Shown one piece after another: positions 8,443-17,448 of a DNA stretch of 64,000 nt. A program made the translations under genes and the position numbers. The stretch comes from Humibacter albus DSM 18994. GTDB lineage: Bacteria > Actinomycetota > Actinomycetes > Actinomycetales > Microbacteriaceae. The stretch spans positions 434,001-498,000 of the forward strand of contig NZ_ATXT01000013.1 of NCBI RefSeq assembly GCF_000421825.1, given 5' to 3'. The stretch's first letter is position 1, and every line of letters starts with the position of its first letter. The notes below the pieces were generated by a model. The model was not told where the DNA came from. It was given only the letters and a program-made list of their open reading frames with translations, and made no database searches.

Positions 8443-9311
8443 CGCTCGCAGCCCGCCCGGCCCGTCGCCGCTCCCAGCGCGGGCTCGATGACCGGCTCTT
8501 TCCCGGCGCGACAGCGGTCAGCTATGTCGTCGCGATCCTGCTCGCCCTGGCATGCGTCATCCCGCTGCTGTACATGATCTCGCTGGCTTTCCAGTCGGAC
8601 GCCGAGGTGCAGGGCGGCACGGCGGTGCTCCTCCCGAGCACGTGGCAGTGGGGCAACATCGCCCGCGTCTTCGACGCCGCGCCGTTCGGTCGCTTCCTGC
8701 TGAACAGCCTCATCGTCGCGGGCCTCATCACGATCTCCCACCTCGTGTTCGACCCGATGGTCGGCTACGTGTTCGCGAAGTTCGACTTCCCGCTCAAAGG
8801 CGCGATCTTCACGGCCATCCTCGCGACGATGATGATCTCGTTCTTCGTTCGCATGCTGCCGCTGTACGTGATGTTCAGCAACGCGGGCTGGCTCAACTCG
8901 TACCAGGGTCTGGTCGTGCCGTTCCTGATGGATGCCTTCGGCATCTTCCTGATGCGGCAGTACATGATCTCGGTGCCGAACGAGCTGGGCGAAGCGGCTC
9001 GCGTGGACGGGGCATCCGAATGGCGCATCTACTGGAACATCGTGCTGCCGCAGACGAAGCCGGCCCTGGCCGTGCTCGGACTGTTCTCATTCGTGTTCCA
9101 GATGAACGAGTTCATCTGGCCGTTGATCGCGACCTCGACCGAGCAGATGCGCGTGATCACCATCGCGCTCCCGCTGTTCAACAAGGAGTCGTTCACGCAG
9201 TGGAACCTGACGGCGATGGCCTCTCTTCTGCTGTTCGTGCCGATCTGCGCCCTGTTCCTGTTCACGCAGAAGTACGTCGTTCGGGGTATCGCGATGTCCG
9301 GGATCAAGTGA
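8439..9311 (+). CDS. Carbohydrate ABC transporter permease (MalG-type)
   Basis: A 290-aa permease, the second half of the CUT1 channel. Six membrane segments starting near residue 28 and the EAA motif ELGEAARVDGASEWRIYWNI near residues 184-203. The ATG overlaps the previous stop as ATGA (8439-8442), showing translational coupling. Followed after 63 bases by the sulfatase gene on the same strand, so the sulfatase is probably part of the same transcript. Confidence 0.92.
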   Translation: MTLAARPARRRSQRGLDDRLFPGATAVSYVVAILLALACVIPLLYMISLAFQSDAEVQGGTAVLLPSTWQWGNIARVFDAAPFGRFLLNSLIVAGLITISHLVFDPMVGYVFAKFDFPLKGAIFTAILATMMISFFVRMLPLYVMFSNAGWLNSYQGLVVPFLMDAFGIFLMRQYMISVPNELGEAARVDGASEWRIYWNIVLPQTKPALAVLGLFSFVFQMNEFIWPLIATSTEQMRVITIALPLFNKESFTQWNLTAMASLLLFVPICALFLFTQKYVVRGIAMSGIK

Positions 9312-9374
9312 CCGACGGACTTGCGAATCGGCGCACGTCCGAATCGACAGGTTTTCGACCAGAAAGGTAGGACT

Positions 9375-10769
9375 GTGGCCGACAAACCCAATGTCCTGGT
9401 GTTCCTCACCGACCAGCAGAGGTTCGACACGCTCGGCGTGCACGGCAACCCTCTCGGGCTCACGCCCAATATCGACCGCATGGCTCAGACCGGCACGCAC
9501 TTCGAGAACGCGTTCACGCCGAACCCGGTGTGCGCTCCCGCACGCTCGGCTCTGCAGACCGGGCTCATGCCGACCGCGACGGGCGTGCACGTCAACGGCA
9601 TCCCGCTCGCAGTCGATGCCAGGACGATCGCGGGCGCGTTCAACGACGCCGGCTATCAGACCGGTTACATCGGAAAGTGGCACCTCGCCGACCAGGACCC
9701 GGTGACCGAGGAGCACCGCGGCGGCTACCGAAGCTGGCTCGCCGCCGACCTGCTGGAATTCAGCTCCGACGAGTACCGCACTGTCGTCTGGGACGAGGAC
9801 TGCGAGCCCGTCATGCTTCCCGGCTATCGCGCCGACGCTCTGACGGATGCCATCATCCGCTTCATCGCAGACAATCACGACCGCCCCTTCATGCTGTTCA
9901 GTTCGTTCCTCGAGCCGCACCATCAGAACGAGCGCGACGACTATCCGGCGCCGGACGGCTACGCGGAGCAGTACACCGGACGGTGGACGCCGCCGGACCT
10001 CGCGACGCTCGGCGGCACGTCTGCCGCGCACCTGGGCGGATACTACGGCCAGATCAAGCGGCTCGACGAGTGCATCGGCCGCATCAACGATGCGCTGAAG
10101 AGCCTCGGACTGCTGGACGACACCGTCGTCGTGGTGACCTCCGACCACGGGTCGCACTTCAAGACGCGCAACGCGGAATACAAGCGGTCGTGCCACGAGG
10201 CATCCATCAGGGTTCCGTTCGTGCTGCACGGCGGCCCGTTCACCGCGGGCGGCCGGCACAGCGAGCTCGTCAGCACCGTCGACTTGCCGGCGACCCTGTT
10301 CGAGATGGCGGGAGTCGACACGCAGAACCTGCACGGTCGCTCCCTGCTGCCGCTGGTGGACCGCCGGCCCGACGCGGAGCCGTGGCGCGACAGCGTGCTC
10401 GTGCAGATCAGCGAGTCGCAACTCGGCCGCGCGCTGCGCACGGAGCGCTGGAAGTACTCGGTGCTCGTTCCCGGCGACGACGGCATGGCGGCCGCGTCAT
10501 CGACGGTTTACGAAGAGGATGCCCTGTTCGACCTCGAAGCGGATCCTTACGAACTGCAGAACCTCATCCACGAGGCGGCGTTCGAGGAGGTCATCACCGA
10601 GCTCAGGGCGAAGCTGATCGAGCAGATCAGGGTGCTGGAGGGCACGGAGACCGAGATCCGCCCGGCGCACCGGGAGAAGGGCATGCGCAGCCCCGACACG
10701 ACGGCGCGAGCGCATCCGATTCAGGCCACGAGGTTCGGGCATCAGCCGCGAGCGGTCGCTCGGCCATAG
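9375..10769 (+). CDS. Type I sulfatase (arylsulfatase family)
   Basis: A 464-aa sulfatase/alkaline-phosphatase-superfamily enzyme hydrolysing sulfate esters. Seen: N-terminal metal-binding FLTDQQRFD (D13, Q14); the C-x-P-x-R sulfatase signature CAPAR with C53, the residue converted to formylglycine, and R57; GKWHL near residue 101; and the metal-binding SDHGSH near 256-261. There is no signal peptide, so it acts in the cytoplasm on imported substrate. GTG 9375 is the start, preceded by GAAAGG. Last gene of the LacI-ABC cluster. Activity needs a formylglycine-generating enzyme, which is not in this window. The pattern resembles sugar or choline-type sulfatases, but the substrate cannot be assigned. 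Confidence 0.92.
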   Translation: MADKPNVLVFLTDQQRFDTLGVHGNPLGLTPNIDRMAQTGTHFENAFTPNPVCAPARSALQTGLMPTATGVHVNGIPLAVDARTIAGAFNDAGYQTGYIGKWHLADQDPVTEEHRGGYRSWLAADLLEFSSDEYRTVVWDEDCEPVMLPGYRADALTDAIIRFIADNHDRPFMLFSSFLEPHHQNERDDYPAPDGYAEQYTGRWTPPDLATLGGTSAAHLGGYYGQIKRLDECIGRINDALKSLGLLDDTVVVVTSDHGSHFKTRNAEYKRSCHEASIRVPFVLHGGPFTAGGRHSELVSTVDLPATLFEMAGVDTQNLHGRSLLPLVDRRPDAEPWRDSVLVQISESQLGRALRTERWKYSVLVPGDDGMAAASSTVYEEDALFDLEADPYELQNLIHEAAFEEVITELRAKLIEQIRVLEGTETEIRPAHREKGMRSPDTTARAHPIQATRFGHQPRAVARP

Positions 10770-10796
10770 GCCGTGGTCCGGGTTGTCGCGTACGGC

Positions 10797-12035
10797 TTAG
10801 AACTCCACGGGGTCACGCGAGATCGGGCACGTCATGCAGTGGCCGCCCCCGCGGCCCCTGCCGAGTTCGGCGCCCACGATCGTGATCACCTCGACGCCCG
10901 CCTTGCGCAGCAGCGTGTTCACGTGGGTGTTGCGGTCGTAGGTGAAAACGACGCCCGGCTCCACGGCGACGGCGTTGTTGCCGCTGTCCCACTGCTGGCG
11001 CTCGCCGGCGTACCAGCCGCCTCCTGGCTCGACGGTGCGCAGGCGGGCCAGCCCGAGGGCATCCGCGACCACGTCCACGAACGAATCCTTCTCCTCGGTG
11101 ACCTCCACGCCGCCGGAATCGGCCGGGCGCAGCGAGAACGCCTGGATGCCGTCCACGATGTCGGGATAGTAGGTCACCAGATCGCGGTCCGCGAAGGTGA
11201 ACACCGTGTCGAGGTGCATCGCCGCCCGCAGCTTCGGCATGCCGGCCACCACGACGCGGGACGCAGCGCCCGCCCGGAACAGGTTCGCCGCGACCTGGGT
11301 GATCGCCTGTCGGGAGGTGCGCTCGCTCATGCCGATGAGCACGGCGCCGTTGCCGACCGGCATCACGTCGCCGCCTTCGAGCGTGGCCTGCCCCCACTCC
11401 TTCTCCGGGTCGCCCCACCACACCGTGCTTCCGGCATACTCCGGATGGAACGTGTAGATCGCCTTCATCAGCAGCGTCTCGTCGTGCCGTGCGGGCCAGA
11501 ACAGCGGGTTCATCGTGAGGCCGCCGTAGATCCAGCAGGTGGTGTCGCGCGTGTAGATCGTGTTCGGCAGCGGCGGCATCAGGTATTCGGTCGTGCCCGT
11601 CGACTCGCGGGCCAGCGACACGGATGCGGGCCGGAACTCCGCGGGAAGCTCGCGTGTCGAGAGGCCGCCGATCAGGTACTCGGCCAGCACCGCGTCATCC
11701 AGCGAGTCGAGGAACGCCCGGGTATCGTCGACGAGCCCGAGCCCGACCTCGTTCGCCGTGATCTTGCGGTCGAGCAGCCACGCCTTCGCGCCGGGCACAG
11801 CCAGCGTCTGGGTGAGCAGGTCGTGCAGCTCCACCACCTCGACACCGCGCGCCTCGAGCTTGAGCACGAAGTCGTGGTGGTCGCGCTGGGCGTTGTGCAC
11901 CCACAGCACGTCGTCGAAGAGCAGGTCGTCGTTGTTGCTGGGCGTGAGGCGCTCGTGCGCGAGCCCGGGGCGGCACACCAGAACCTTGTTGAGCTTGCCC
12001 ACCTCGGAGTGCACGCCGTACGGCTGATTCGGCAT
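10797..12035 (-). CDS. arcA: Arginine deiminase
   Basis: A 412-aa enzyme converting L-arginine to citrulline and ammonia. Seen: N-terminal [14 protein letters not shown], the LLFDD segment of the amidinotransferase fold, the catalytic ELEGGD-like EGGDVMP stretch, and the C-terminal [14 protein letters not shown] carrying catalytic C400, at the standard place near the C-terminus. Length is typical (about 410). It lies 34 bases behind the antiporter gene with AAGGAGC before the ATG, so the two form an operon. Ornithine carbamoyltransferase and carbamate kinase, the other steps of the ATP-yielding pathway, are not adjacent. Without them the pair would deiminate arginine for acid resistance or nitrogen, unless the partners lie elsewhere. 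Confidence 0.95.
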   Translation of the reverse strand: MPNQPYGVHSEVGKLNKVLVCRPGLAHERLTPSNNDDLLFDDVLWVHNAQRDHHDFVLKLEARGVEVVELHDLLTQTLAVPGAKAWLLDRKITANEVGLGLVDDTRAFLDSLDDAVLAEYLIGGLSTRELPAEFRPASVSLARESTGTTEYLMPPLPNTIYTRDTTCWIYGGLTMNPLFWPARHDETLLMKAIYTFHPEYAGSTVWWGDPEKEWGQATLEGGDVMPVGNGAVLIGMSERTSRQAITQVAANLFRAGAASRVVVAGMPKLRAAMHLDTVFTFADRDLVTYYPDIVDGIQAFSLRPADSGGVEVTEEKDSFVDVVADALGLARLRTVEPGGGWYAGERQQWDSGNNAVAVEPGVVFTYDRNTHVNTLLRKAGVEVITIVGAELGRGRGGGHCMTCPISRDPVEF

Positions 12036-12069
12036 CGGATGCTCCTTCTTGCGTTTGCCTGGTTCGTTA

Positions 12070-13611
12070 TCAGTGGTTGTAGTAATCGACGGGTGCCGGC
12101 GGCGCGATCTGCACGGCCCCGGTAAGGAGCAGCACGAGCCCCACGATGGCGAACACCACGAGCACGATGAACACGATCAGGCCCGGTCTGGTGAAGATGC
12201 TGACGTGTGTGCCAGGCGAAGCATCCTGTCGCTGCTCGCGGCGCGCGAAGTAGTACAGCAGCGTCGCCGGAGCCAGCAAGAGGGCCGCCAGGAACATGAA
12301 CACATACCCGGCCGCCCAGACGAGGAACAGCGTGTACACGGTGGAGATGATCGCGATGACGAGGTCGCGGGTGCGGTGGTCGGGCTTCGTGATGTCGTAG
12401 CCGTCGCGTTTCAGCGCGATCTTGATCGCGTAGCCGCTGGCCAGGGCGTACGGCGCGAGCGACAGCGCCGCCGTGAGGTCGAGCGTGAAGTCGAGCGCGT
12501 TGTGCAGGAACTGCACGGCGAACAGGATGGCCGTGACGAAGATGGACGTCCAGAGCACGGCGTTCGCCGGCGCGCCGTGCTTGTTCAGACGGCCGAAGTA
12601 GTTCGGCATGTCCTTGTCGCTCGCGGCGGCGAACACCACGTCGGCCGCCAGGAGCTGCCAGGCCAGATAGGCGCCGAGCACCGAGATGATGAGCCCGATG
12701 CGGATGAACGCGCCACCCCACGGTCCGACCGCCGCTTCGAGCACGCTGCCCACCGACGGCTGTGGGAGGTGCGCGATCTCGGCCTTCGGCAAGATGCCGT
12801 ACGACAGGATCGACACGCACGCGAACAGTGCCAGCACCGCCAGGAAGCCGGTGACGGTCGCCTTGCCGACGTCCGATCGTTTCTTCGCGTGCCGCGAGTA
12901 GACGCTCGCCCCCTCGATGCCGAGGAACACGAACACCGTGACGAGCATGGTGCCCTGCACCTGGAGGAACAGGGAGTCTCCGCCGGGAACGTCGTAACCG
13001 CCGCTCAGGTTGCCGATGAAGACATCCCACTTGAAGAAGAAGATGACGAGCACGAGGAACAGTGCCAGCGGCACCAGCTTCGCCACCGTGACGATGGCGT
13101 TGATCGCCGCTGCCTCTTTCACGCCCTGACGGATCAGGAAGAAGAACCCCCAGACGGCCGCCGCCGAGATGATGAATGACAGCCAGGTGTCGCCTTCGCC
13201 GAGCGCGGGCTTGAGCTCGGGGAACAGCTGGCTGATCGTGGTCATGATCAGAATCCAGTAGAAGGCGTTCCCCGCACACGCGGATGCCCAGTATCCGACC
13301 GCGGAGAGGAAGCCCGGGTAGACCCCGAAGCCCTCACGGGCGTAGACGTACACACCGTTGTTGAGCTTCGGCTTGCGGTTCGCGAGGGTCTGGAAGACCA
13401 GCGCGAGCATGAGCATCCCGAGCCCGGCGATGCCCCACGCGATCAGGGCGCCGTAGACCCCGGTCTGCGTGGCGAAGCGCGTCGGCAACTGGAACACGCC
13501 GGCTCCCACCATGGAGCCGACGACCATCGCGGTGAGCGCGGGGAGACTGAGTTTTCCTGCTTTGGATGCTTCGGCTTCGGGATTCGCCAGGCCGCTGTCT
13601 GTTGTCGTCAC
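12070..13611 (-). CDS. Basic amino acid antiporter (APC family, ArcD-like)
   Basis: A 513-aa membrane protein of the basic amino acid/polyamine antiporter group of the APC superfamily, with about 12-13 membrane segments. The N-terminal [20 protein letters not shown] contains the GS-G-GAG substrate-binding bend of APC transporters near residues 30-36. Start GTG 13611 is set by AAGGA seven bases upstream; a GTG at 13626 is in frame. Encoded immediately before arginine deiminase, so arginine/ornithine or arginine/citrulline exchange is the likely role (inference). The upstream gap to the divergent ABC exporter contains a 14-bp palindrome. Confidence 0.88.
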   Translation of the reverse strand: MTTTDSGLANPEAEASKAGKLSLPALTAMVVGSMVGAGVFQLPTRFATQTGVYGALIAWGIAGLGMLMLALVFQTLANRKPKLNNGVYVYAREGFGVYPGFLSAVGYWASACAGNAFYWILIMTTISQLFPELKPALGEGDTWLSFIISAAAVWGFFFLIRQGVKEAAAINAIVTVAKLVPLALFLVLVIFFFKWDVFIGNLSGGYDVPGGDSLFLQVQGTMLVTVFVFLGIEGASVYSRHAKKRSDVGKATVTGFLAVLALFACVSILSYGILPKAEIAHLPQPSVGSVLEAAVGPWGGAFIRIGLIISVLGAYLAWQLLAADVVFAAASDKDMPNYFGRLNKHGAPANAVLWTSIFVTAILFAVQFLHNALDFTLDLTAALSLAPYALASGYAIKIALKRDGYDITKPDHRTRDLVIAIISTVYTLFLVWAAGYVFMFLAALLLAPATLLYYFARREQRQDASPGTHVSIFTRPGLIVFIVLVVFAIVGLVLLLTGAVQIAPPAPVDYYNH

Positions 13612-13769
13612 GCTTGCGTCCTTCACTCCGGGGGTCGGTCGCCGTCGCCATCGTGCACCTGGCCGTCGCGGTCCGTCAGGTCCAGACCGGGTGAGATCGG
13701 GTCCGTGACGCCGACGACGCGACGCGTTCGCCGTCGACGAGGCGGCCGAAGTAGCGCGGAATAGATCCA

Positions 13770-13783
13770 AACGATATATCGTT
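13770..13783. promoter_or_regulatory. Perfect 14-bp palindrome AACGATATATCGTT
   Basis: AT-rich perfect palindrome AACGATATATCGTT in the divergent gap between the antiporter (start 13611) and the ABC exporter (start 13845). Its form resembles operators of PadR/TetR-type regulators. It sits 61 bases before the exporter start, so it more likely controls the exporter. No matching regulator gene is next to it. Confidence 0.55.
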
Positions 13784-13844
13784 GACGTGTCTTGTTGTGT
13801 GGGCGATCGTGGTGAGACGCCGCGCACGTCACGAGGAGGGCTTC

Positions 13845-15893
13845 ATGAGCGAAAACAGACAGGCTGGGCCGGGAGGGCACGGTGGCGGACCGGGTGTCAG
13901 TGCAGGTCCGGATGGCCACAGCACGGGCGGCGGTGCGTCTGGCGGGAGTGCCGTGGACGGTGGACAGCCGAGTGCCCGCGCGGCCCGCCCCGGTGGCGAC
14001 GCGGGTGGCGGACACGCGGGCGGTCGCTCCAGCGGCGGCCACGGTGGCGGCCACGGCGGTCCCGCGGGGCGCGACATTGCGGCCCAGAAGGCGGCGAATG
14101 CGCAGGCGCCGAAGATCCCGCACCTGATGCGCCGGGTGGCGGCATTGTTCGCGCCGCACAAGACCGCACTCACGGTGACCGTCGCGCTGGTGCTTCTCTC
14201 CGCGGCGCTGTCGGTCGTGCCTCCGCTGCTCACCCAGCGGGTGTTCGACGACGGCCTGTTCCCGAAGGCGGGGCATCCGGACTACCGCACCACGACCATC
14301 CTCGTCGTCGCCATGATCGCCGTGTTCCTCGTCTCCGGCGGGCTCGGCGTGTGGCAGACCTATCTGACGGCACGGGTCGGCAACTCCGTGATGGGTGAGA
14401 TGAGGGTACGGCTGTTCCGCCACCTGCAGTCGATGGAGCTGAGCTTCTTCACGCGCACCAAGACCGGTGTCATTCAGTCCCGCCTGCAGAACGACGTCGG
14501 CGGCGTCTCGAACGTGCTCAGCAACACGATCTCGAGCGTGCTCGGCAACATCGTGACGGTGATCGCGGCGTTCGTCGCCATGGTCGCGCTGAACTGGCAG
14601 CTCACGCTCATCGCGGTCGTGCTGATGCCGTTCCTCGTGATCGCACAACGGCGAGTCGGACAGGTGCGGGCGCGCATCGCAACGGCCACGCAGGAATCAC
14701 TGTCGGATATGACCGCGATCACGCAGGAGACGCTGAGCGTGTCGGGCATCCTGCTGTCGAAGAGCTTCAACCGTCAGCGTGATGAGATCACGCGCTACTC
14801 GGCCGAGAACGACACGCAGGTGGCGTTGCAGGTGAAGGAGACGATGAGCGGCCAGTGGTTCTTCGCCATGGTGCACCTGTTCCTGTCGTCCATTCCGGCG
14901 ATCGTCTACCTCGTCTCGGCCTGGATGCTCGGCCTCGGCGCCCACGACATCACCGCCGGAACCATCGTGGCGTTCACCACGGTGCAGGCGCGCCTGCTGT
15001 TCCCGCTGATCGGGATCATGCAGACCGCGCTCAACCTGCAGACCTCCGGCGCCCTGTTCGCCCGCATCTTCGAGTACCTCGACCTGAAGCCTGCGATCGT
15101 CGATCGCGCGAACGCCGTCGACGTCTCCGTCGACGCGCCCGTGGGCGACATCGAGTTCCGCGGCGTGACGTTCCGCTATCCGGATGCCGCGGCGAGCGAG
15201 CGCGCGACCCTCGACGATGTGGACTTCGCCATCCGTCCCGGTCAGTTCGCGGCGTTCGTCGGGCCGAGCGGCGCGGGAAAGACCACGGTGTCGTACCTCG
15301 TGCCGCGGCTCTACGAGGCGACCGACGGCACCGTGCTGTTCGCCGGCACCGACGTGCGCGACCTGCGGCACGAGTCGCTCGTCGACCACATCGGCATCGT
15401 GAGCCAGGAGACGTACCTGTTCCATGCATCCATCGCCGAGAACCTGCGTTATGCGGCACCGGATGCCACGCAGCAGCAACTCGAGGACGCCGCGCGCGCC
15501 GCGAATATCCACGACACGATCGCCGGGTTCCCCGACGGGTACGACACGATCGTGGGCGAGCGCGGCTACCGGCTCTCGGGCGGCGAGAAGCAGCGGATCG
15601 CCATCGCACGCGTGCTGCTGAAGAACCCGGAAGTGCTCATCCTCGACGAGGCCACCAGCGCTCTCGACACCATCTCGGAGCGCGTGGTGCAGCAGGCGCT
15701 CGACTCCGCGGCACACGGGCGCACCACGATCGCGATCGCGCACCGGCTCTCCACGATCGTCGCCGCCGACGTGATCTTCGTGGTCGACCGCGGGCGCATC
15801 GTGGAGCACGGTACGCACGGCGAGCTGCTGGCCGAAGGAGGCGTCTACGCGCGGCTGTATGAGGAGCAGGCGAGCGTGCTCGCCGTCGGCTGA
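13845..15893 (+). CDS. ABC exporter (fused membrane and ATPase domains)
   Basis: A 682-aa half-transporter of the MsbA/multidrug type. Residues 1-80 are a Gly/Ser/Ala/His-rich, low-complexity cytoplasmic tail. The membrane domain (about 100-400) has six segments. The nucleotide-binding domain (about 425-675) has Walker A GPSGAGKTT near 472, a Q-loop SQET, signature LSGGEKQR near 578, Walker B VLILDEATSALD and the switch His in AHRLST. Start ATG 13845 is preceded by GAGGAGGG. Such proteins dimerise and export drugs, lipids or peptides; the substrate is unknown. The glycine-rich tail is unusual for the family. It is convergent with the fucosidase gene, separated by tandem repeats. Confidence 0.93.
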   Translation: MSENRQAGPGGHGGGPGVSAGPDGHSTGGGASGGSAVDGGQPSARAARPGGDAGGGHAGGRSSGGHGGGHGGPAGRDIAAQKAANAQAPKIPHLMRRVAALFAPHKTALTVTVALVLLSAALSVVPPLLTQRVFDDGLFPKAGHPDYRTTTILVVAMIAVFLVSGGLGVWQTYLTARVGNSVMGEMRVRLFRHLQSMELSFFTRTKTGVIQSRLQNDVGGVSNVLSNTISSVLGNIVTVIAAFVAMVALNWQLTLIAVVLMPFLVIAQRRVGQVRARIATATQESLSDMTAITQETLSVSGILLSKSFNRQRDEITRYSAENDTQVALQVKETMSGQWFFAMVHLFLSSIPAIVYLVSAWMLGLGAHDITAGTIVAFTTVQARLLFPLIGIMQTALNLQTSGALFARIFEYLDLKPAIVDRANAVDVSVDAPVGDIEFRGVTFRYPDAAASERATLDDVDFAIRPGQFAAFVGPSGAGKTTVSYLVPRLYEATDGTVLFAGTDVRDLRHESLVDHIGIVSQETYLFHASIAENLRYAAPDATQQQLEDAARAANIHDTIAGFPDGYDTIVGERGYRLSGGEKQRIAIARVLLKNPEVLILDEATSALDTISERVVQQALDSAAHGRTTIAIAHRLSTIVAADVIFVVDRGRIVEHGTHGELLAEGGVYARLYEEQASVLAVG

Positions 15894-15960
15894 GGCAGCC
15901 CGGTCCGGCGTGCCCGCTGACCGAGCGGACCGAGCCCACATGCCCGCTGAGCGAGCGGAG

Positions 15961-16041
15961 CGAGTCGAAGTGGCACTCGCCCCGCGAGGGGACCGAGTCG
16001 AAGTGGCACTCGCCCCGCGAGGGGACCGAGTCGAAGCGGCA
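15961..16041. repeat. 33-bp tandem repeat between convergent genes
   Basis: Two identical 33-bp units (15961-15993 and 15994-16026), each starting CGAGTCGAAGTGGCACTCGC, followed by a diverged partial third (16027 onward). A related CGAGCGGA-CGAG stretch precedes them from 15921. CCCCGCGAGGGG inside each unit can form a small hairpin. They lie between the 3' ends of the ABC exporter and fucosidase genes and could act in transcription termination, but this is inference. Confidence 0.8.
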
Positions 16042-16068
16042 CACCGCCCCGCACGCGACGCGGCGTGC

Positions 16069-17424
16069 TCAGCGCAGGAACATCTCGATGACCGGCACCG
16101 CGACATCCGGCCGGCGTACGGGAAGCGTGAGGGTGAGAGTGCCTGCCGGTTGCCCGCCCTGGGTGAGGTTCTGTGCGGTGGCGTTCGGGTCGATGACCCG
16201 CATCTTCAGTTCGCTGCCGTCGTTGAGCAGTTGCGCGTACTCGACCTCGTCGGCGAGCCCGGGTAGGTGGAGTGTTTCGAACGGCCACGCGAACAGGTGC
16301 GCGTAGAGCCGGTTTCCTCGCTGGGTGTATCGCACGTCGGGCGGCGGTGTGTGCGCGCTGACACCGGCACCGTAGATGGCGCGACCGTGCAGTCGCATCC
16401 ATTCGCCGAGGCCCGCGAGTGCCTGCTCGGCGTGCGGATCGAACGCGCCGCGCCCGTTCGGGCCCACGTTCAGCAGGAGGTTGCCGTTCTTGGACACCCC
16501 GTCGATGAGCATGCGGATCAGCAGCTCGGGTGATTTGTAGTCGGTGTTGTCGCGGTCGTATCCCCAACTGCCGTTGAGGGTCTGGCACGCCTCCCACAGC
16601 ACCGGCTGGCCGTCGACCTCCAGCGGCCTGTCGGGCTGGTACTGCTCCGGGGTGACGAAGTCGCCGGGGATGCCGAGTCTGTCGTTGACGAGGATGTCCG
16701 GCTGCAGCCGCCGCGCCATGCCCAGAAGGTCGCGCGCACCCCAGTCATCGGCGCCTTTGCCGCCCCACACCGGGGTCGCCTCGTCGGCGCCGTAGGAGAA
16801 GTCGAAGAACAGGTAGTCGATGCGGCCGTAGTTCGTCAGCAACTCCCGCACCTGGCCGTGCAGATACTCCCGGTAGACGGCCACATCCCTGCCCGCGTTC
16901 AACTCGGCCACGTTCGGGTCGTCGCGCAACGGGTGGTGCCCGTCGATCGGGAAATGCGGGTGATGCCAGTCCAGCAGCGAGTGATAGAACCCGACCTTCA
17001 GACCCGCCTCCCGCACCGCGGCCACGAACTCGGCCACCACATCCCTACCGAACGGGGTGCGCATCACCGTGTACTCCGTCAACGCGGAATCCCACAGGCA
17101 GAACCCGTCGTGATGCTTCGTCGTCAACACCACATACCGCATCCCCGCGGCCTTCGCCGCGGCCGCCCACTCATGGGCATCGAACAGATCCGGATCGAAG
17201 TGCGCGGCATACCGCTCGTAATCGGCCACCGACATCCGCTCACGGTTCATCACCCACTCATGCCGCGCCCCCAACGCATACAAGCCCCAATGCACGAACA
17301 ACCCCAACCGGTCATGAGTGAACCAGGCAGTATCAGGGGCGGCGGGCACCTGGCTGGTGCGTGAGAGATCGGAGGTCGCCCGGTCGGCGGGCGACGATGC
17401 GGCCGAGGTGTCGTCGAAAGACAT
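16069..17424 (-). CDS. Alpha-L-fucosidase (GH29)
   Basis: A 451-aa retaining glycosidase that removes alpha-linked L-fucose. Seen: GLFVHWGLYA (H45, W46), KHHDGFCLWDS (H104, H105, D106) and the nucleophile strand YLFFDFSYG with probable nucleophile D208, followed by a catalytic barrel and a C-terminal beta domain (about 360-451). No signal peptide: the N-terminus is a short Ser/Asp-rich tail, so the enzyme is cytoplasmic and works on imported oligosaccharides. AAGGAG lies eight bases before the ATG. It follows the esterase gene by 24 bases, probably as one operon. GH29 members with this short form usually have relaxed linkage specificity; the linkage cut here is unknown. Confidence 0.93.
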   Translation of the reverse strand: MSFDDTSAASSPADRATSDLSRTSQVPAAPDTAWFTHDRLGLFVHWGLYALGARHEWVMNRERMSVADYERYAAHFDPDLFDAHEWAAAAKAAGMRYVVLTTKHHDGFCLWDSALTEYTVMRTPFGRDVVAEFVAAVREAGLKVGFYHSLLDWHHPHFPIDGHHPLRDDPNVAELNAGRDVAVYREYLHGQVRELLTNYGRIDYLFFDFSYGADEATPVWGGKGADDWGARDLLGMARRLQPDILVNDRLGIPGDFVTPEQYQPDRPLEVDGQPVLWEACQTLNGSWGYDRDNTDYKSPELLIRMLIDGVSKNGNLLLNVGPNGRGAFDPHAEQALAGLGEWMRLHGRAIYGAGVSAHTPPPDVRYTQRGNRLYAHLFAWPFETLHLPGLADEVEYAQLLNDGSELKMRVIDPNATAQNLTQGGQPAGTLTLTLPVRRPDVAVPVIEMFLR

Positions 17425-17448
17425 GTGCAGACTCCTTACCAGAGCACG

